A stretch of DNA of 64,000 bases, taken from Spirometra erinaceieuropaei (Eukaryota; Platyhelminthes; Cestoda; Diphyllobothriidea; Diphyllobothriidae). The notes beneath the pieces were generated by a model. The model worked only from the letters and a program-made list of their open reading frames with translations, ran no database searches and had not been told where the DNA came from. How positions within the stretch are numbered: the stretch's first letter is position 1; every line of letters starts with the position of its first letter. The stretch covers positions 2,409,111-2,473,110 of the forward strand of contig CACRXP010000010.1 in assembly GCA_902702965.1 (NCBI GenBank). The letters are read 5' to 3'. Both the position numbers and the translations under genes were made by a program. Below, one piece after another: positions 63,976 through 64,000 of the stretch.

Positions 63976-64000
63976 CGAAAAGAACGACGACATCAGGCAG

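Overview
This is a repeat-rich metazoan window that most resembles a flatworm, probably a diphyllobothriidean tapeworm of the Spirometra/Dibothriocephalus/Schistocephalus type. The evidence is two intron-containing tetraspanin genes with metazoan GT..AG splice sites and AATAAA signals, Penelope-like retroelements (PLEs), Merlin, CR1-like and Tc1-like transposons, interspersed degenerate TTAGGG-like stretches, and C2H2 fingers of the RIGLVGHLR/MGLFGHMRIH style that I recall from tapeworm genomes. The organism name is an inference. No bacterial-type gene, rRNA or CRISPR array was seen.

Layout. 1-2.0 kb: two tandem degenerate zinc-finger units. 2.2-7.2 kb: short direct repeats, a 990-bp Tc1-like palindrome, an antisense finger relic, a fold-back repeat, a hAT-like MITE, a PLE-leader-like repeat and a (GGT)n tract. 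7.2-20 kb: dispersed repeats with nested insertions, namely a Merlin element with 34-bp inverted ends, a second and a third MITE (the third with perfect ends and an 8-bp target duplication), a second Tc1-like palindrome and an antisense GIY-YIG relic. 20.3-22.9 kb: tetraspanin gene 1. 23-30 kb: Merlin relics alternating with decayed PLE tails, and the best-bounded Tc1-like palindrome. 30-37 kb: more copies of the same modules, a hairpin and a (GAT)n tract. 37-40.4 kb: two PLE copies with hammerhead ribozyme motifs. 42.4-43.5 kb: a PLE of a different lineage. 44.2-47.2 kb: tetraspanin gene 2, part of a duplicated block. 47.8-49.0 kb: an inverted double PLE inserted as one unit. 49-55.8 kb: further copies of the modules. 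55.8-58.6 kb: a PLE carrying two retroposon insertions. 58.6-63.7 kb: a broken CR1-like LINE and a second LINE relic.

The only genes that look functional are the two tetraspanins, predicted four-span membrane proteins of 223 residues each. They arose by a segmental duplication, with copies about 24 kb apart. Almost everything else is mobile-element sequence. Because the repeats occur several times, the window supplies its own empty sites: several insertions can be bounded exactly by comparing a filled copy with an unfilled one. All alignments were made by eye; no database search was possible.
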